NCBI RefSeq assembly: GCF_014773365.1
Contig: NZ_JACWUN010000021.1
Location: 1-35,057, forward strand
Length of the DNA stretch: 35,057 nt
Origin: Pelovirga terrestris
GTDB lineage: Bacteria > Desulfobacterota > Desulfuromonadia > Desulfuromonadales > Geopsychrobacteraceae
Direction of reading: 5' to 3'
The notes beneath the pieces were generated by a model. That model was not told the origin of the DNA, searched no databases, and saw only the letters and a list, made by a program, of their open reading frames with translations. The position numbers were made by a program, and so were the translations under genes. The stretch's first letter is position 1, and every line of letters begins with the position of its first letter. Shown here one piece after another: positions 1 through 7,295 of this stretch.

Positions 1-2
1 AT

Positions 3-260
3 CTGATCATCCTGGACGACTGGGGTCTTGCGCCAATGACCGATCTACACCGCCGGGATCTGCTCGAACTGCTGGAGGATCGATATGGCAAGCGATCGAC
101 CATCGTCACCAGCCAATTGCCGGTCACGGCCTGGCATGAGTCCATCGGTGATCCAACGCTGGCCGATGCCATTCTCGACCGGCTCGTACACAACGCTTAT
201 AAAATCGAATTGAAAGGAGAATCGATGCGAAAAAAAGCCATCAACCTTGACCAAAACTGA
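3..260 (+). CDS. istB: IstB-like transposition helper ATPase (3' part)
   Basis: C-terminal part of the AAA+ helper protein of an IS21-family element, which loads on target DNA and stimulates the IstA transposase. The open frame enters from the window edge with [11 protein letters not shown], the Walker-B region typical of IstB, and continues through a TSQLP sensor-like motif and a [18 protein letters not shown] stretch that is highly characteristic of this family. It ends with a basic tail and a TGA at 258-260. The first half, with Walker A, is outside the window. There is no sign of a frameshift in the visible part. Family assignment is from motif recognition. Confidence 0.88.
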   Translation: MIILDDWGLAPMTDLHRRDLLELLEDRYGKRSTIVTSQLPVTAWHESIGDPTLADAILDRLVHNAYKIELKGESMRKKAINLDQN

Positions 261-303
261 CAGTCGTTTTAAAAGAAGACTCCAGCGTCGCTTCGCTCCG
301 ACA

Positions 304-378
304 GGTGGCCCACTTTGCTCCGGAATGGGTGGTCCAGTTTAAAACGGAATCACTGGCCCACTTTCACCGGAATACGCA
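304..378. repeat. Terminal repeats of the IS21-family element
   Basis: Two related motifs, about 304-327 and 351-374, share TGGCCCACTTT, three variable bases and CCGGAAT. Between them lies a third related stretch (GGTCCAGTTTAAAACGGAAT). Multiple internal repeats of the terminal sequence are the usual binding sites for IS21-type transposases. The outermost copy ends at 378 in GCA. Confidence 0.7.
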
Positions 379-753
379 GTCGGCTATACAGTGGACCAAA
401 TAAACTATTGGATTGCCACCGATCGTTTTGATTTAACGGCCGAGCAAATCGCCTTCATCTATAAACTGCGCTGGACGATAGAGTCCTTCTTTGCTTGGTG
501 GAAGCGTCATCTCAACGTCTATCATCTCATTGCCCGCAGCCCCTATGGCCTGCTGATGCAGATTCTCGCGGGGTTGATCACATATTTGCTGCTGGCTATC
601 TATTGCCGCGAAGAGCATGGTGAACGGGTTAGCGTCAACAGGGTGCGTGAGCTGCGCATCAAGATTCGCAATGAGGCTGCCGAAGATACCGCTGCTGGGT
701 TAACTCCTCCTGATATCGTTGATCTGGACTATGGAGCCTATGCAAATTCTTAA
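379..753 (+). pseudogene. IS4-family transposase, 3' fragment
   Basis: Carboxy-terminal third of a DDE transposase of the IS4 family, cut at its 5' side by the IS21 element. The frame is already open at 379 (VGYTVDQINYWIATDRF) and runs to TAA at 751-753, so it never had a start codon here. The IS4-specific YREK signature is intact as YKLRWTIESFFAWWK, in which Y, R, E and K have the expected spacing (two, three and six residues). The catalytic Asp residues would be upstream and are missing, so no active enzyme can be made. The remaining half of the gene should lie on the far side of the IS21 copy. Confidence 0.85.
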
Positions 754-768
754 CCGGACACTACTGAT

Positions 769-823
769 AAATCGGGGGACATAATACCGATTATTGCATA
801 ATCGGTATTATGTCCCCCGATTT
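769..823. repeat. 55-bp REP-like palindrome, copy 1
   Basis: Two 26-base arms (AAATCGGGGGACATAATACC plus GATTAT, then the exact complement) surround a 3-base TGC loop, giving a perfect hairpin. The same 55 bases occur unchanged at 6391-6445, and a shorter relative is at 16515-16561. It abuts the truncated end of a REP-associated transposase gene, the usual genetic partner of such elements. Confidence 0.9.
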
Positions 824-1165
824 CAGAAGGTACGTATCTTCTTCACAGACAATCGATTTGTAACGATTCTGAAATAAATGACCGCTGCGCCGATGACGCT
901 TATTGAAATTGACCGCATAGCCGGTCAACAGTCGCCGCATAAAATGCTTGAGTTCACACCCTTTGGGCTTTAGCAGCAGATGGAAGTGATTGGGAATCAT
1001 TGCCCAAGCATAGCAGTCGGTATCGGTTTCGATAAGGAGGGTGGAGAGTCGATCGACAAAATCTCGGCGATCGGTATTGTTGCGGAAGATATTCCGACGT
1101 TCTATACCGCGAACGATTACGTGCTGCAAGAGGCCGGGGATATCGATGCGAGGTTGGCGTGGCAT
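791..1165 (-). pseudogene. RAYT (REP-associated Y1 transposase), 3'-truncated
   Basis: Single-strand HUH/Y1 transposase of the IS200-like REP-associated family. From the ATG at 1163-1165 it reads MPRQPRIDIPGLLQHVIVRG, then NHFHLLLKP with the metal-binding HUH motif (HFH, about residues 59-61), then the HRRSGHLFQNRYKSIV block typical of RAYTs. After EEDTYLL the family normally continues into a helix with RYIHLNP. Here the frame instead runs straight into the 55-bp palindrome and stops at 124 aa. By comparison with Y1 enzymes the nucleophilic Tyr lies in the lost helix, so this copy is probably inactive. The upstream flank contains GGGGACGTTGTTTATTGG on the coding strand, which shares GGGGAC with the palindrome. 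Confidence 0.8.
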
Positions 1166-1319
1166 GCAGGGACTGTAGCAGAAGGCGGGGTTCTATTCAA
1201 CCAATAAACAACGTCCCCTTGACCTATTTGGCCCGTCATGCGCTATGTGCAGTTTACTTCCTATCGCTTCCTTCAGACCCTGCCGTTGCCAGCAGCGCCC
1301 TTACGATTCGGATTGTCTT

Positions 1320-1384
1320 CCCCCTGATCGGGGCGACGCCTGTTTCTCGCAACAGGCCGGGTTTGCCAGCTCCGCTGGGCAAAC
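1320..1384. repeat. Three consecutive short hairpins, function unknown
   Basis: The non-coding stretch 1166-1465 contains three adjacent inverted repeats: CCCC/GGGG at 1321-1333, GCCTGTT/AACAGGC at 1338-1357 and GTTTGCC/GGCAAAC at 1361-1384. A fourth hairpin, the cytochrome terminator, follows. Short open frames here have no ribosome site or recognisable product. The rest of this interval shows nothing I can name. Confidence 0.5.
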
Positions 1385-1385
1385 T

Positions 1386-1416
1386 AAAAAAAGCCCCCGC
1401 TGTAAAGCGGGGGCTC
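1386..1416 (-). terminator. Rho-independent terminator of the cytochrome operon
   Basis: On the minus strand an 8-bp GC stem (GCCCCCGC / GCGGGGGC, 1393-1414) with a 6-base loop is followed by a run of seven T. It lies 50 bases beyond the stop of the 13-heme cytochrome gene and closes the minus-strand operon. Confidence 0.88.
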
Positions 1417-1465
1417 GATTGTATTTAAACTTCAGGCTGCGCATCACGCCGCCATGGTTAGATGA

Positions 1466-3769
1466 TTAGGGGCGGCTGCCGATGTAGCCAAGGGCAGAAG
1501 TCGTGAACGCCTTATTTTGATCCGCTACTGTTTTGTTGGTCGAGTCGTTCATTTCGCCATCATCCATGAAATCGATGGAATCATAGATCAAACGACGGGC
1601 ATAGCGGCGGTTGTGGGCCGTGGCGCCCGGATCGTGGGCGATCAGGTTGAGGTTGAAGGCGGCGCCCATGACGTTTTTCCACCCCGTACCCGTTGTATCG
1701 GTACTGAGGCCAACACCAAGATCTTCAGCGACGGAATTCCAGTCGGTGAAGCCTGTTGCGTAGTTGGCATCCGTAAAGAAATAGGGATACTTCGAAAAGT
1801 TGGTAAAGATTCCTTTACTTTCAAGAACTTCCTGCAAAGCCAGTTGCGCACCGAGCATGCGGGCTTTATGGGGTCCTTGTACGCCAGCTACAAAATCTGC
1901 TTCTGTGAAGTCTTTGCCGTACCAAGCGTTGGCGGAATCGCCGACACCACGAGCAGTATGACAGGTAACACAGACAGCATTCAGTACTTCGCCCTCAACA
2001 GGATCAGTTGTAAAGGGGCTGATTGTGTGGGAACCATCAGCACTGCCGAAATGGCAGGTGACGCATGGGCCACTGGTGTAGTTGTCACTGACGGCTGCTA
2101 CATCAAAGTTTGCGTCGCCTGTCAGAACGTCGGAACCGTACCCAATGTTTTGATGGCGGTCATTGGCCGCGAATGTATAATCGCGGTTGTACTCATAGCC
2201 GCCGGTAGCGAATAAAATTCCACCTGCGGTCAGGTAGTGGGAGTTAAGGAAGCTACGCACGCCAGTTTGGGATGAGTCTTCTTTGATGCTGTCACCAATT
2301 TCGCGACCGGTGTGACAGGCGATACATACATTGGACGCTGCCGAATCCGGGTAGCTGACGGTGGCGTTGTTTGTATAAGTGAAATCAAGAGCACCCGGAT
2401 CACGCATCTCACCGGTGGTGGCGCTGGTATGGCAACCCCAGCAGTAGAGCATTTCGTTCTGACCCGAAGAGGTGATGGTTCCAGCGTTGTTTTCCCAGCC
2501 TTCTAGATGAGAAAAATCGTTGTTGGCTGCGACGTAATTATTTGGATCATCAAGAAAGTTGGCAACACCGGTCGAAGTGTGGCAGCGGGCACAGGACTGA
2601 CGATTCTGAGCATCCCAGTCATAATGCGTCCAACTCCAGCCGTGACCGACACCGTCTTCACGCCCGGCGGCAACAACCGCATCTTCATCATCAGGAGTTG
2701 CTGCAGCTGCAGCCATTTTGGCTTGTAGCAAATTGCCACCGTGACGGGATTTGGCCCACTGATAATTAATGGTGTTGTCGCCGCTATGGACATTGTGACA
2801 ATCAGAACAAGAGGTTTCTGCATCCTTGCGAATAACGTAGCCTTCAATACTGTTTTCTGCCAAGCCGTAGCCAGTTGCCGGATCATCGTAATGAGTATCG
2901 TTAATCTGGCGATCCAGCAGACCATCATCATCAAAGTGGCCTGCGTGGTAGTTCAGGTCGACATTGTCGCCAGCATGACAATGATTACAGGTATTGTATT
3001 GTGCTGAAGCATCAGCGGTGGCAGCTAAGAGCAGTTTGGTGCCGCTGACATCATGCGGGTCATGGCAGGTAGCACAGCCAATACTTGTGATATTTTCCAG
3101 GCCGAGAGGCATCGCGCCACGGTTATTTGAAGTGTTTTCAATTGCCGTGATGGTATTCAAATTCGAATAAAGTTTTGCGCCTTCGTCACTGTGACAACGG
3201 TTACAGCCAATGGCATCACTGCGAGTGCTGCGGTCACGAGGAGCATCGGCATGTCCTGAAGAGAGATAATCAATGACAACATTAAGCCCAGCAGGGGTGT
3301 GTCCGCTACGACTGCGTAATGCTTTGAGTTCACCTGTTACTTCATCAACTTCAGCATGGCATTGCGCACATTGGTCAACGCCCGGCTTGGGATATGGAAG
3401 CAGACCAATGCCTCGATGAGCTCCCCCGCCGCCATGACAAGACTCACAGGAAACCACGTCGCGCCTCGATATGCCAAAAGCTGCAGGCATGTTGTCAGCA
3501 TCATCATTCTTGTTATGGCAGACTCCACAGGTAGAGTCTGGGGTGTGGTATGAGGGTGAATTGTTTGCGTTCGCGTGCCGACCATCAAGCCATGCATCAG
3601 ACACAGATGTGTGACATTGTATGCAATTTGTTATTCCCAGAGTTTCTACCATAAATTCACCATCAGAACCGCTGACGCTACTCCCCCCACTGCCGCTACT
3701 GCCGCAACCCCAGAGCAGCCCCGTAGCGAGCAGTGCTACGATCAAATACGTTAAATTCCTGATCTTCAT
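1466..3769 (-). CDS. 13-heme c-type cytochrome, predicted outer-membrane lipoprotein
   Basis: A 767-aa multiheme cytochrome with thirteen CXXCH heme-attachment motifs (for example CIQCH, CGVCH, CESCH, CWGCH, CVTCH), all in the first three quarters. The N-terminus is basic and hydrophobic and ends in LLWGCGSSGSGG, a plausible lipobox with Cys22 followed by a Gly/Ser linker, so the protein is likely lipid-anchored in the outer membrane. The last 170 residues have no heme motif. A strong ribosome site (AAGGAGG, six bases from ATG) fixes the start. It is the last gene after a beta-barrel gene and a 10-heme cytochrome on the same strand. The architecture resembles the outer-facing cytochrome of a porin-cytochrome complex (OmcB-like in role). 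Orthology to a named Geobacter protein is not claimed. Confidence 0.88.
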   Translation of the reverse strand: MKIRNLTYLIVALLATGLLWGCGSSGSGGSSVSGSDGEFMVETLGITNCIQCHTSVSDAWLDGRHANANNSPSYHTPDSTCGVCHNKNDDADNMPAAFGISRRDVVSCESCHGGGGAHRGIGLLPYPKPGVDQCAQCHAEVDEVTGELKALRSRSGHTPAGLNVVIDYLSSGHADAPRDRSTRSDAIGCNRCHSDEGAKLYSNLNTITAIENTSNNRGAMPLGLENITSIGCATCHDPHDVSGTKLLLAATADASAQYNTCNHCHAGDNVDLNYHAGHFDDDGLLDRQINDTHYDDPATGYGLAENSIEGYVIRKDAETSCSDCHNVHSGDNTINYQWAKSRHGGNLLQAKMAAAAATPDDEDAVVAAGREDGVGHGWSWTHYDWDAQNRQSCARCHTSTGVANFLDDPNNYVAANNDFSHLEGWENNAGTITSSGQNEMLYCWGCHTSATTGEMRDPGALDFTYTNNATVSYPDSAASNVCIACHTGREIGDSIKEDSSQTGVRSFLNSHYLTAGGILFATGGYEYNRDYTFAANDRHQNIGYGSDVLTGDANFDVAAVSDNYTSGPCVTCHFGSADGSHTISPFTTDPVEGEVLNAVCVTCHTARGVGDSANAWYGKDFTEADFVAGVQGPHKARMLGAQLALQEVLESKGIFTNFSKYPYFFTDANYATGFTDWNSVAEDLGVGLSTDTTGTGWKNVMGAAFNLNLIAHDPGATAHNRRYARRLIYDSIDFMDDGEMNDSTNKTVADQNKAFTTSALGYIGSRP

Positions 3770-3825
3770 GTTTTACCTCCTTGGTGGTTGATCTTGTGTT
3801 TGTTGGTCAAACGTACCCAATAACA

Positions 3826-4680
3826 TTAGTGACACATTCTGCAGGTTTTTCCACCGCTGGCGTTGTCGAGCCGGTTTTTACGATCGCTCCAGCCTTTACC
3901 ATGCGGGTTGAAACCGACGGCTCCGCCTTTGGCGCTGTGGCAGTTAAGACAAACGTCGCCGCCGGGGTGGCAGGACTGGCAGGTCGCCAGGCTGCGACGT
4001 GCTTCACGGGCATGACCGATAGACCAGTCATGGAAATTGGGAGCGACGGATGATTGCAGATGGCAGGCGTCACAGCTGCCAACGAAGCCGACATCCATGC
4101 CGGCATGAATTTTGTCGATATTGCCATCCAGTCCCAGATTAAAGGTGCGTACATGCGATGGGCTGTTGGCCCTGCCGATACGGGCCTGGAAACCGCTATG
4201 ACAATCGGTACAGAACTGCGGTTCGTGGCAGCTGGCACAGGTCTGCTGGTTGCCGCGGGCGGCCAGTGGGTGAGTGATATGGAAATCACTACTGTGGCTG
4301 TTGATCATGTTGTTACTGAAGGAGCCCTGCTCATCAGCAAAACCGGATACGTGGCACTCCATACAGTAGCTCTGGGAGTGGCAGCTGGTGCAGTCCATCG
4401 ACTGCCCCTTGGCCATGCTGCCATGGTTACGTGCCCACATGGGGCCGTGGGTGTTGATTGCGCCCAGATCAGTCATCTCCGCGTAGGACTCATCGTGACA
4501 GGCCAGACAGGTCTCCACATCCGGGACAATGCTGGTCGCGCCCTCAAGGTGACAGGTGGTGCAATCCATGCCGGCGGCATACATGTCAACATGGGCCTCG
4601 TGGTCAAAGCGCATATTCGCCCAAACGACAGAGATGCCGATCAGGAGGAATGCGAGTAACAGTATTAATTTTTTGGACAT
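3826..4680 (-). CDS. 10-heme c-type cytochrome, exported
   Basis: A 284-aa secreted cytochrome with ten CXXCH motifs. The chosen ATG at 4680 gives MSKKLILLLAFLLIG, a signal peptide ending near VWA, and has AAGGAG seven bases upstream. An ATG ten codons earlier would overlap the preceding gene and lacks a ribosome site. Pairs of hemes are close together (CTSCH-SQSY-CMECH, CASCH-EPQF-CTDCH, CQSCH-PGGDV-CLNCH), as in stacked-heme electron wires. The final motif, CRMCH, forms the last five residues, so the chain ends on the heme-ligating His. Its place between a barrel gene and a lipoprotein cytochrome suggests it is the periplasmic cytochrome of a trans-outer-membrane conduit (OmaB-like in role). 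Confidence 0.87.
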   Translation of the reverse strand: MSKKLILLLAFLLIGISVVWANMRFDHEAHVDMYAAGMDCTTCHLEGATSIVPDVETCLACHDESYAEMTDLGAINTHGPMWARNHGSMAKGQSMDCTSCHSQSYCMECHVSGFADEQGSFSNNMINSHSSDFHITHPLAARGNQQTCASCHEPQFCTDCHSGFQARIGRANSPSHVRTFNLGLDGNIDKIHAGMDVGFVGSCDACHLQSSVAPNFHDWSIGHAREARRSLATCQSCHPGGDVCLNCHSAKGGAVGFNPHGKGWSDRKNRLDNASGGKTCRMCH

Positions 4681-4696
4681 ATATGAACTCCTTACC

Positions 4697-5950
4697 TTAG
4701 AAGGTGACATTCAGGCGGATGCGGCCACGGTTGTAGTAATCCCAAAGGTCACTTTCGATCCGCTCAACCTTGGCTTGCAACTCCATCCGCTTGGTAATGA
4801 ACCAGGTGGCGTCAACCCAGTAACGGCTGCTGGTGGTCTCGTCGCTGCTGGTTTCGCCATCAAAGTAGTTGATGGAACGCTCCAGCACGTCGACATCAAC
4901 ACCCACACCGGCCTGCAGTTGCTGGATAAAGCGGCCGGCGAGGTAGAGCTTGAAGCCTTTAAGGTCTTGGCCATCCTTGTCATCCCGGAAGACCCCGGTC
5001 AGATAACCGGAGAACTTTTCGGTGCGACGCTTTTCGACCCCGGCCTCGAAGACGTTGGCATTGGAAAATTCAGGGTAGATTTCGTAGGTATAACGGCCAA
5101 AAGCTTTCCAGCCGTTGCCGATATGATAAGTTGCCTCACCCATGATTTCCTCATACTCATCAACAGCGAAAACCGAGTAGATGGAGGTGGAGGAAAAGAC
5201 CGGCAGGGAGTAGAGATACTCAAGGCGTCCGGACCATTGGGGAGAAGCGTAATAGTTGCCGCCGACGAGGAAGTAGCTGACGCGGTCGGAGAGGTAATCA
5301 TATTGGGTTTCACTGTAAACAAAAAGTCGGTTGTTGTAGTCGTATTCGATGTCGAAGCCGATCAGTTCCATAGCGAGACGACCACCATCGACCTTGGCCA
5401 CATAAGAAATGCCTAGGTCGAGGTTTTTCACAAAACGGTCGCTAACGGTAAACTCGGCACCCAGGACCAGATCCTTAGCACTGTAGCCTTCGTAATAGGT
5501 GACATCGCCACCACCGAAGACGGTGAGCGTGTAGTTATCCATCAGACGGTAATCAAGGCGCAAGCCGTCCATGACGGAAGCGCCGGCTGTCGTCGAAATA
5601 AACTGGCGACCCAGGCGGAAATCGAGGGAGCTGGTTAAAAAATTCTTTTTTTCCAGGTAGGCCAGATACAGGCGGCTGTCAGCATAATTGCTGTTGCTGT
5701 CGAGTTCATCAGCCAGATCATAACCGAGGCGACCGTAGGTGTAGATGTTGTAGCCATCGGCCCCGACATCCTTGACATTCAACTGCAGATACTGGAACGC
5801 CGGAACCGCGGTATCTTCATTTGCGGTATCGAACCATTCCACCACCGTGCTGGAGCGACCCGAGACCGATGCCGCTTCGACATGAACTGCAGGCAACAGA
5901 GCCAGTGCAGCGCATGCCAGACTACAGGTGAGACCCTGCCAGAATTTCAT
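4697..5950 (-). CDS. Predicted outer-membrane beta-barrel (porin-like) protein
   Basis: A 417-aa protein with a signal peptide (about residues 1-26, ending AVHVEA). It then shows a long run of alternating aromatic/hydrophobic strands, such as LDFRLGRQFISTT and YTLTVFGGGDVTYYEGY, and ends in LNVTF, the terminal aromatic that marks substrates of the outer-membrane assembly machinery. There are no Cys heme motifs. AAGGAGG lies four bases before the ATG. It is the first gene of the block, 16 bases ahead of the 10-heme cytochrome, and has its own AT-rich promoter region. The role as the barrel that holds a cytochrome across the outer membrane is inferred from context. It could instead be an independent porin. 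Confidence 0.78.
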   Translation of the reverse strand: MKFWQGLTCSLACAALALLPAVHVEAASVSGRSSTVVEWFDTANEDTAVPAFQYLQLNVKDVGADGYNIYTYGRLGYDLADELDSNSNYADSRLYLAYLEKKNFLTSSLDFRLGRQFISTTAGASVMDGLRLDYRLMDNYTLTVFGGGDVTYYEGYSAKDLVLGAEFTVSDRFVKNLDLGISYVAKVDGGRLAMELIGFDIEYDYNNRLFVYSETQYDYLSDRVSYFLVGGNYYASPQWSGRLEYLYSLPVFSSTSIYSVFAVDEYEEIMGEATYHIGNGWKAFGRYTYEIYPEFSNANVFEAGVEKRRTEKFSGYLTGVFRDDKDGQDLKGFKLYLAGRFIQQLQAGVGVDVDVLERSINYFDGETSSDETTSSRYWVDATWFITKRMELQAKVERIESDLWDYYNRGRIRLNVTF

Positions 5951-6390
5951 GTGACCTCCTTTTGTGCGGGTGTAATTACTGCATGCCGATGAGTGGATTG
6001 CCGACGTTAAGTCGCGCTGAGCGAACTGTGGCAGTTATGTCAAGCAATCAATCATCGATCATTAGAAAAAAATATTCATTACATTTTCATTTTTGTCATA
6101 TCACCAAATTTCTTCACCCATGTCAAAGGGAAAAGACACTTAAAAATACTAGGGAAATATAGATATCTGAATGTAGAGCCTGACTGTTTTTGTTGGTTGT
6201 TTGCCAGGGTGTTGCCGACTGTTTTTTTGGGATCTTTCTAACAAGCCGAATTGGCGGAGAAAATTAACGGTATCAAGGTGTGGCAGGAAGCGGCGGAAAA
6301 CTGTGCTTAAGCACAAACGCCCCTACTTCTGCAGTCCGGTATGGAATATTATTTTTATCACATAAGGAGGAGTGTGTGTTCAAATCCCAT
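5951..6390. other. Long intergenic region upstream of the barrel-cytochrome operon
   Basis: No complete gene is visible in this 440-base stretch. It holds an AT-rich segment (about 6055-6170) with a candidate minus-strand promoter. A 14-bp perfect palindrome TGTGCTTAAGCACA lies at 6302-6315. A 22-codon plus-strand open remnant (6242-6310, reading QAELAEKINGIKVWQEAAENCA) may be the tail of a lost gene. At 6364-6384 an AAGGAGG is followed by a GTG codon, but its frame runs at once into the palindrome at 6391 and stops. Confidence 0.5.
6098..6126 (-). promoter_or_regulatory. Candidate promoter for the barrel-cytochrome operon
   Basis: On the minus strand TTGACA (6121-6126) is separated by 17 bases from TGATAT (6098-6103), about 150 bases before the barrel gene. 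The -35 is perfect; the -10 matches the consensus at only three positions. Confidence 0.35.
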
Positions 6391-6459
6391 AAATCGGGGG
6401 ACATAATACCGATTATTGCATAATCGGTATTATGTCCCCCGATTTATGTCCCCCGATTT
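6391..6459. repeat. REP-like palindrome, copy 2, with an extra half-arm
   Basis: Bases 6391-6445 are identical to the 55-bp palindrome at 769-823. A further 14 bases (6446-6459, ATGTCCCCCGATTT) repeat the end of the right arm, as if a second insertion or slippage had occurred. The extra piece lies inside the mscS frame and supplies its last codons and stop. Confidence 0.9.
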
Positions 6460-7262
6460 CGACCTACCACCGTCACTGGAAAAGCGTCCGTTTCACTGCC
6501 GGTATAGAGCGACAGATGAGGGAAGGGGATTTCAACCCCGTGGGCATCAAAGGCCTTTTTGATTTCGTGGTGGATGCTGTTTTTCAGCTCCAGGAAATTC
6601 TCTCGCTTGACCCAGACATTGAGCTGCAGATTCTGCGCGGAATCGCCAAAGCCAAGAAACATAAAGCGCGGCGGCGGTTCATCCAGACACAAAGGGTTCT
6701 GATGGGCAATGGCCAGCAGCAAGTCGCACACCTTTTCCGTATCTTCTTTATAGGCCACCCCCACCGCCACATCGAGGCGGCGGATGGGAAAGCGCGTTAA
6801 GGTGGTCACCTCCGATTTAAGCATGGTTTCATTGGGGATGCGTACGTACAGATTGTCAAAGGTCCGCAACTTGGTGGACAGCAAATCGATGGCCAGCACT
6901 TCCCCGGTTGTGCTACCGACACGAATAACATCCCCGGTCACGAAAGGTCGTTCGGTCAGCAAAAAGAGGCCACTGATCAGATTGGAGGCGGAGGTTTGCG
7001 AGGCAAAACCGATGGCCACCGACAATATCCCGGCGGCACCCAGCAAGACCGACAGTTTGAACCCCATTTCATGCAGGGCGGAGACCATAAAAACCACGAT
7101 CAGCCCATAAAACAGGATGCGACGAAAGAGGCCCTGCTGTTGTTTACTCAAATGCTTGCCGACCAGCTTGAGGAGCGAGGCGGTGAGCAGCCGCGCAATA
7201 AAATAGCCGGCAACCAAAATAACCACCGCCCGCATCACCGGGATAAAGCTTGAAATGTCCAT
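6444..7262 (-). CDS. mscS: Small-conductance mechanosensitive channel, MscS family
   Basis: A 272-aa MscS-type channel that opens under membrane tension to release solutes during osmotic downshock. Two hydrophobic helices in the first 75 residues lead into the pore helix and the characteristic GFASQTSASNLISGLFLL stretch. These are followed by the beta domain (RPFVTGDVIRVGSTTGEVLAI) and an alpha/beta C-terminal domain ending in EIPFPHLSLY, where the family consensus usually nears its end. A CAGGAG site precedes the ATG at 7262. The last residues (NRGT) and the TAA come from REP-like palindrome sequence, so the original C-terminus has been replaced. It follows a DUF432-like gene by 33 bases and is probably co-transcribed with it. 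Confidence 0.9.
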   Translation of the reverse strand: MDISSFIPVMRAVVILVAGYFIARLLTASLLKLVGKHLSKQQQGLFRRILFYGLIVVFMVSALHEMGFKLSVLLGAAGILSVAIGFASQTSASNLISGLFLLTERPFVTGDVIRVGSTTGEVLAIDLLSTKLRTFDNLYVRIPNETMLKSEVTTLTRFPIRRLDVAVGVAYKEDTEKVCDLLLAIAHQNPLCLDEPPPRFMFLGFGDSAQNLQLNVWVKRENFLELKNSIHHEIKKAFDAHGVEIPFPHLSLYTGSETDAFPVTVVGRNRGT

Positions 7263-7295
7263 CGCGCTACACTCCTGTCTGGGATATCACCTGGT

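Larger units (their letters stand above)
1..378 (+). mobile_element. IS21-family insertion sequence, right-hand part
   Basis: The left edge of the window lies inside an IS21-family element. It holds the end of the helper ATPase gene istB and then about 115 bases of non-coding end sequence. That end carries repeated motifs (TGGCCCACTTT followed by CCGGAAT), as IS21 elements do near their termini. The last bases read ...CCGGAATACGCA, so the terminus is placed at 378. Immediately after it an IS4-family transposase reading frame starts in mid-protein, so this element was inserted into an older one. The transposase gene istA would lie outside the window. Confidence 0.8.

Noticed and set aside
1159-1469. 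Two plus-strand open frames of 74-89 codons
   Set aside because: They cover hairpins and the cytochrome terminator, have no ribosome site and match nothing I know.
4681-4710. Longer start for the 10-heme cytochrome (ATG at 4710)
   Set aside because: It overlaps the end of the barrel gene, places charged residues ahead of the signal peptide and has no ribosome site; the ATG at 4680 has a good one.
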